A stretch of DNA of 64,000 nucleotides from positions 4,791,655 to 4,855,654 of the forward strand of contig CM038704.1 in NCBI GenBank assembly GCA_021613375.1, written 5' to 3'. Under the pieces are notes generated by a model that was not told the origin of the DNA, ran no database searches, and worked only from the letters and a program-made list of their open reading frames with translations. This document shows positions 58,836 through 64,000 of this stretch, piece after piece. The stretch comes from Megaleporinus macrocephalus (lineage: Eukaryota; Chordata; Actinopteri; Characiformes; Anostomidae). The translations under genes and the position numbers were made by a program. How positions within the stretch are numbered: position 1 is the stretch's first letter; each line of letters begins with the position of its first letter.

Positions 58836-59765
58836 GTCATCACAACATAATTTGACCAGACGCACCCAAATCGCTAGCTTACTGTGAACATCCATTGTTT
58901 TCCGAGCTGAACTCATGTGGAAGCTACCAGGTGGGAAATTCCGAGTTCCTGTTTGTCAGGAAGGCAGCAAGTGCAACCTCGCTCTGTGGATAAAAACATA
59001 AACCAGTAAAGACTCAATAGAAGGTGTGACAGAGTGGGACGGAAGGCCGTATGGAATCGGTTTAGTTTCAAACCCTGAATTTCGCAAGAACTTGAGGGTT
59101 GGTGGAGATAACAAGACCGTTCTCCTCCAGATCCTGCAATTTCCACTTCACAGTGGGAGCCAAAGCTCCTTCAGGCGCCTCTCTTATTTGTGGTCGCTCC
59201 GTCTTCCAGCAGGAAAAAAAGAAAGGAACATCACTTGCGGTTCTTTCACTAGCTTGGTTTTTTTTTTTTTACCTCGCATACTCTGCACTCTGTTCCACTG
59301 TGTTTAGGAATTCCCCCCCACTCCTCCACTCTTGTCTGCCCCCCCTTTAGCTGGAGCTACACGGACGGGTCTCCTGATGGGAGGGCTATGGGTGTACTCA
59401 TTAGCCGGCGTGATCTGGAGATGAGAAGAGAGGCACTCTGGGTCGTAGCGCTGGTGAATTATTGATACGTTCCTCCTCCGCACTCCCTCAGTGGAGAGCT
59501 GGGCGCGGATGTATGGGAGAGAGACAGAAGTGCTCTCCAGGCCTTCTATTGATGAACGCTGAAGAATCTGTCTCCACCGCACGTCAGAACCCAGATGTCT
59601 GTGTTCACACAGAATCCCTGAACACGGCTGATTTTCATATAGCTGCCCGGAGTCGCGCAGCCTCTTCCAGCACTTACCACTGATTAATATGTGAAAGAAA
59701 AGAAAACCTTAATGTTAAACAGATTTAAAAAGAAAACTAGTATATTTACATTTCTAATAAAGACA
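58836..59765. other. Unique region, copy 2 of 37465-38385
   Basis: One- and two-base indels shift every long frame relative to copy 1. Confidence 0.35.
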
Positions 59766-59774
59766 GAGATTCAA

Positions 59775-61125
59775 ACTGTAGGACATTAGCAGTTACCCTG
59801 CTGGTAGGTGATTGGTTAGCATTACTACTGCTGAGTGCTGATTGGTTAGCATTACTGTTACTAAGTGCTGATCGATTAGCATTACTGCTACTGAGTGCTG
59901 ATTGGTTGATTTTACTGTTACTGAGTGCTGATTGGTTGATTTTACTGTTACTGAGTGCTGATTGGTTAGCATTACTGTTACTGAGTATTGATTGGTTGAT
60001 TTTACTGTTGTTCTGATTGGTTAGCATTACTGTTACGAAGTGCTGAATGGTTAACATTACTATTACTGAGTGCTGATAAGTTGGTGCTGCTGAGTATTGA
60101 TTGGTTTCATTTTACTGTTACTGAGTGCTGATTGGTTAGCATTACTACTACTGGGCGCTGATTGGTTGACATTACTGCTACTAAGCACTAATTGGTTGGC
60201 ACTATTTCTGCTGGGGGCTAATTGGTTGGCATTACTACTACTTAGTGCTGAATGATTGGAAATATTACTGCTACTGAGTGCTGATTGGTTGCCATTACTG
60301 CTGCTGTGGGCTGATTGGTTAGCAATACTTCTACTAAGTGCTGATTGATTATAAGTATTACTGCTACTGAGTGCTGATTAATTAGCATTACTTCTACTGA
60401 GCGCTGAATAGTTGGTGCTACTGAGTACTGATTGGTTGATTTTACTGCTACTGAGTGCGGATTGGTTTGCATTACTTCTACTAAGCACTAATCGGTTAGC
60501 ATTACTGCTGCTGAATGCTAATTGGTTAGATTTATTACTGCTACTAAGTGCTGATTAATTACTATTACTGCTACTGAGTGCTGATTGGTTAGATTTATCA
60601 CTGCTACTGAGTGCTGATTGGTTAGATTTATCACTGCTACTGAGTGCTGATTGGTTAGATTTATCACTGCTATTGAGTGCTGATTGGTTAGATTTATTAC
60701 TGCTACTGAGTGCTGCATTAGTTAGCATTGCTGCTGCCAAGTGTTGCTTAGTTTGCATCACTGTTGCTGAGTGCTGATAAGTTGGTGCTACTAAGTGCTG
60801 ATTGGTCAGAATTATTACTGCTCTTAAGTACTGATTGGTTGGCATTACTGCTAAAGAATACTGAATGGTTCAAATCATGACTGCTGTCGGCTACTGATTG
60901 GTTGGCATTACTGCTACTGACTACTGATTGGTTGGTTTTACTACTACTGAGAGCTGATTGCTTCGCATTACTACCACTAAGTCCAGATTGGATATCATTA
61001 GTGCTGGTGCATCCTGATTGATGGGCATTACTGCTATTGAGTGATGATTGGATAGAATCACTGCTACTGCATGCTGACTAGTTAGCATTACTGGTACCGC
61101 ATGCTGATTGGTTGACTTGCTGTGA
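59775..61125 (-). repeat. 30-bp CCAAT (NF-Y) minisatellite, copy 2
   Basis: Counterpart of 38395-39745, nearly unchanged in unit number. Positions 60930-60945 read ATTGGTTGG, where copy 1 lacks one or two bases. Confidence 0.92.
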
Positions 61126-61129
61126 TATT

Positions 61130-61783
61130 AATTATCATGCCTATTATTCTACTATTATTGTAACTATTATTCTAAAGAGTTAAACATAGTTAAATTACGG
61201 CCGTGTCTGCAGTGTTCAGTGAGCACATTGTGGTTAAATCAACAGTCTAAGCTGGTCTTATAGAGACACGGTGTCCCGTTTCTGCATGAAGAGAGAACAT
61301 ATGCATGCGTTTTGTAGGACTAAATTGACCCCCAGCAGCTGCGTCTCCAGGAGAGCTGAACGCAAACCAGGTCATTACTTGATCTAGATAAGACAGTGTG
61401 CTGCAGGAGCCTCTCTTTGTTTGTTTCTAAAGGTCTCTACGGAAGAGTGAGAAGGTATAACTGTCCTGGTGGGTACCAGATGTTTTCCGTTTTACGGTGA
61501 CCAGCGATTGGTTATTTGTGACGCTCCGGCTTCAGGACGTCCAGAAGTTTCAGTAAAGTCTTTCAAAGGCAAATGACTTTCTACAGAGAGTCTCTATTAT
61601 ACAGGGTATAATGGAGACTCTCTCAAATTACAGTTAGTGTTTTGCTGCGAGCTTCTTGTTCGACATTACCCTACCAAAGGTGTCGGAGTTACTTCTCTAA
61701 TTACAGATAAAATTAACTTTTGTGGAAAGGATGCAAATTGGAAAAAAAAAGACTGCTACATTCGTTGTTGACTGTTCCTCATT
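61130..61783. promoter_or_regulatory. Unique island, copy 2 of 39750-40402
   Basis: Near-identical to copy 1 with a few one-base indels. Confidence 0.3.
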
Positions 61784-62011
61784 ATGGCGGCGGAGAGCCA
61801 GAGGGTAATGGACTTTGAGAGAAGGATGCCATGTAGGTCGAATGTTGGTACGGGTATTGCGGCTCAGCTAAAAAGATCAGAATTAACTAGAACAAGCACA
61901 AGACTGAATGAAATACTTGAGGCTCTGAATGAGGGGTGGTCGATATGGCCCTACAATAATATCACGATATTTCATGGTATTTTTGTGATAACGATACTAT
62001 TGGCGATATGA
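61784..62011 (+). other. Small ORF (75 codons), copy 2
   Basis: Identical in predicted sequence to 40403-40630; the same caveats apply. Confidence 0.15.
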
Positions 62012-62111
62012 CAAAACATTGAATTAAAAAAGAATATTTGAAGAATACACTACTGCAACAAAATTCAAATCAAATTTTATTATTGCATACGACATGATAT
62101 GGCACACCCCT
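61932..62111. mobile_element. Short AGGGGTG-ended MITE A, copy 2
   Basis: Counterpart of 40551-40730. Confidence 0.6.
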
Positions 62112-62345
62112 AACTGAGATATTAAAAAATACAAGAATTGTCATCAGATTGTAACAGAAGTCAGTGATCCAGAATGTCACGATACTAAATAATGCACTCC
62201 AAATATCTCCATATATCCAGGACTGAAGTAAAGTGAATGATACTGGAGATAAAATCTGTCTCTAGTAGATATATAATGGGAAATGAGAAAAGTGTGAATG
62301 TTTCTTTTTCTAAAAACAGTAAAAGTAGTACCTGGTGTGATAATT

Positions 62346-62448
62346 AGGGATGGGGTGATATGGTATGATATTTCAGGGTAGAATATCGTTCACCATATTC
62401 AGAAATGTAGGCGATATTATTGTGTATGATATGATATGACACACCCCT
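62346..62448. mobile_element. Short MITE B, copy 2
   Basis: Counterpart of 40964-41065, with AATT flanks retained. Confidence 0.6.
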
Positions 62449-62532
62449 AATTGGAATACTGTAGGAACTTTGGGATAGAAGCTCTAAGAATAGAGCTTTG
62501 GGTGAGATAACTGTGGGTTAGGTTGCCTTCAC

Positions 62533-62608
62533 TGGCATTACTGTTACAGGGTTCTGATAAGTTGGTGCTACGAAGTGCTGATTGATCATTACTGCTCATG
62601 AGTACTGA
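62533..62608 (-). repeat. Detached CCAAT-minisatellite fragment, copy 2
   Basis: Counterpart of 41150-41225. Confidence 0.7.
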
Positions 62609-62689
62609 AGAATAAAGCTTTGAGTGAGAAGTCTTACAGAAATAGGGCAACACTCACTGTGACATAGGAGGGAAACTGGTTGGGAAGAT

Positions 62690-63610
62690 TCTACAATGTA
62701 TAGTCAAGTCCATAGGTAATCAGACAATGAAATGAAAAAGTTTATAAGTAAATGAAGAGCAGCCTTTCAGATTCAAATCAAAAGGGTTTAACAAAAATAG
62801 TGTATTAACCAAATATTGTATTAACCATTTACAAGCTATAGCTAAACCCTTTATGTAATTAACCTTCAATTATTACCGGCCCTAACATAACAATAAGCAT
62901 GCAATGATTATATATTTTATATTAAGATACAAACCCTTTGCAGTCTAGAACCCATGGGCATCACTAAATGCGAGATTGGTTTGCCAGGCCATCTGACATT
63001 AAGGAACATTCCAATTCTTTGCCATAAGAAGCTCTTGGGTTGCTTTGGTGGTGTGTTTGAGTCATTATCCTTCTATACTGCGACATCAACCTTCCTATCA
63101 GTTTTGCTGCATTTAACTGAATCTGAAATGAAACTAGAGCTTGTACACTTCAGGGTTTATCCTGCTACCTCTATCAGCTGTCACATCATCAATAAACACC
63201 AATGACCCAGTTGCATTGGCAGCCATACATGCCCATACCATAACACTACCACCGCCATGTTTCACGGATGATAAGGAGCCCTTCCGTTCCACCTCCATAC
63301 TTTACTCGTCTATGCAGTCTGTTACAAGTTGATATTGGTTTCATCTGCCAAAGTACATTGTTTTGTTAGACGTTTTGGGTCCAGGATTCTAATAACATTT
63401 CTACCAAAATACATGTCAGTGCACAACTTTCTAAAGAATCTGGCGCTAGGAGGCAGGCAGAGTACTGGAGTGGAGGTCCTGTTGATGCTAAGCATTTGAA
63501 AGTGTTTGTGTTTAGCCACTGCGGTTTGCATTAGATGCATAGTTATAAGAATGCCCATTGGCCATAATGCATTCTGTGCCAACATGTCCATGTGGCCCCA
63601 TGTAGGTTTT
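62690..63610 (-). pseudogene. Decayed, 5'-truncated Tc1-like transposase, copy 2
   Basis: Slightly more complete than copy 1: it keeps the 21 bp at 63245-63265 that encode part of the VKHGGGSVMVW block. The ADETNINL block is at about 63325-63348 (minus). Internal stops and frameshifts remain and the N-terminal half is absent. A terminal-repeat-like CAAGTCCATAGGTAATCAGA lies at about 62706. Confidence 0.75.
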
Positions 63611-63629
63611 TTACCTGGGCTTACAGTGA

Positions 63630-64000
63630 ACTTGTATGTGTTGTATACATCTTTGTGGGCCTCAATGAGTTACAGCTCTTGCCTCATTTAGGCAGCAGTC
63701 ATGGGTTCTAGCTGGGTTACAGTTGTGGGCAACAGGTTGGTTACAGCTCTGAATTATAGTTCACAAGGGCCCCACACACATAGCCCATCCTGACCCTAGT
63801 AATGGCCCACATGGGCTAACATTCAAGGATGCCACTATGGAGTCAACGGATAAATCTTTGTGGGCCCCAAATGGGCTACAGCTCTTGGCCTCAATTAGGC
63901 AACAGTCCATGGATTCCAGCTGAGTTACAGTTCTGTAGCCCAGGTGGATTACAGCTTTGGATATTAACTCACCCAGATCCCACAAGGAACCTATCCTGAC
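63630..64000 (+). repeat. 175-205 bp tandem repeat, copy 2 (runs off the window)
   Basis: Counterpart of 42230-42596. Roughly two units are visible before the window ends. Confidence 0.88.

Larger units (their letters stand above)
44001..64000 (+). repeat. Large duplicated block, copy 2 (20.0 kb, runs off the window)
   Basis: It repeats 22258-42596 in order and orientation. Checked correspondences: 23862=45601, 24159=45621, 28357=49795, 32087=53416, 37461=58833, 38381=59761, 40403=61784, 42596=64000. Transitions seen include 22675 G/44414 A, 25159 C/46621 T, 25753 G/47221 A, 26334 T/47787 C, 35159 T/56515 C and 35214 T/56570 C. Confidence 0.97.

Overview
The window looks like teleost fish nuclear DNA, probably an ostariophysan (characin, catfish or similar). 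This rests on family-level recognition of fish SINE, Tc1 and MITE sequences and was not checked against a database. I find no intact protein-coding gene, rRNA, tRNA or CRISPR array. Long open frames are translations of stop-poor simple repeats. The window is a repeat-dense non-coding landscape: at least ten unrelated minisatellite families alternate with unique, often CpG-rich islands that read like conserved regulatory DNA.

Layout of the first half: a 34-bp minisatellite (31-3765); a CpG-rich island (about 4590-5060); a terminal-inverted-repeat MITE (5184-5779); a 124-137 bp tandem repeat (6050-7140); a tRNA-type SINE whose tail has expanded into a GT-rich VNTR carrying CTCF-core motifs (7840-8860); an inverted-repeat element split by TATC arrays (9548-10345); an island (10640-11310); a 41-bp repeat carrying AP-1 sites (12707-13131); a 2.8-kb polypurine block (13511-16320); an island (16487-17500); and a 4.4-kb, 20-bp VNTR that is an expansion of a SINE head (17685-22044).

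From 22258 to 42596 comes a block that appears a second time from 44001 to the window end, in the same order and orientation, separated by exactly 1000 Ns. It holds a GACTC-rich array, islands, paired purine and pyrimidine tracts, an LTR-like remnant, an inverted repeat enclosing a CT array, a second SINE-head VNTR, a 454-bp TA-flanked MITE, two arrays of a GATCAGACAT-type repeat around a GC-rich island, a 30-bp minisatellite carrying CCAAT boxes, two short MITEs, a decayed Tc1 transposase and a 175-205 bp tandem repeat. The copies differ by scattered transitions, one-base indels and changes in repeat number. I read this as most likely a false (haplotypic) duplication from assembly, though a real recent tandem duplication cannot be excluded from sequence alone.

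No operon or gene pathway can be described. The biological interest lies in minisatellites that multiply transcription-factor motifs (NF-Y, AP-1, CTCF-core, Pol III A box) and in how interspersed elements seeded those arrays.
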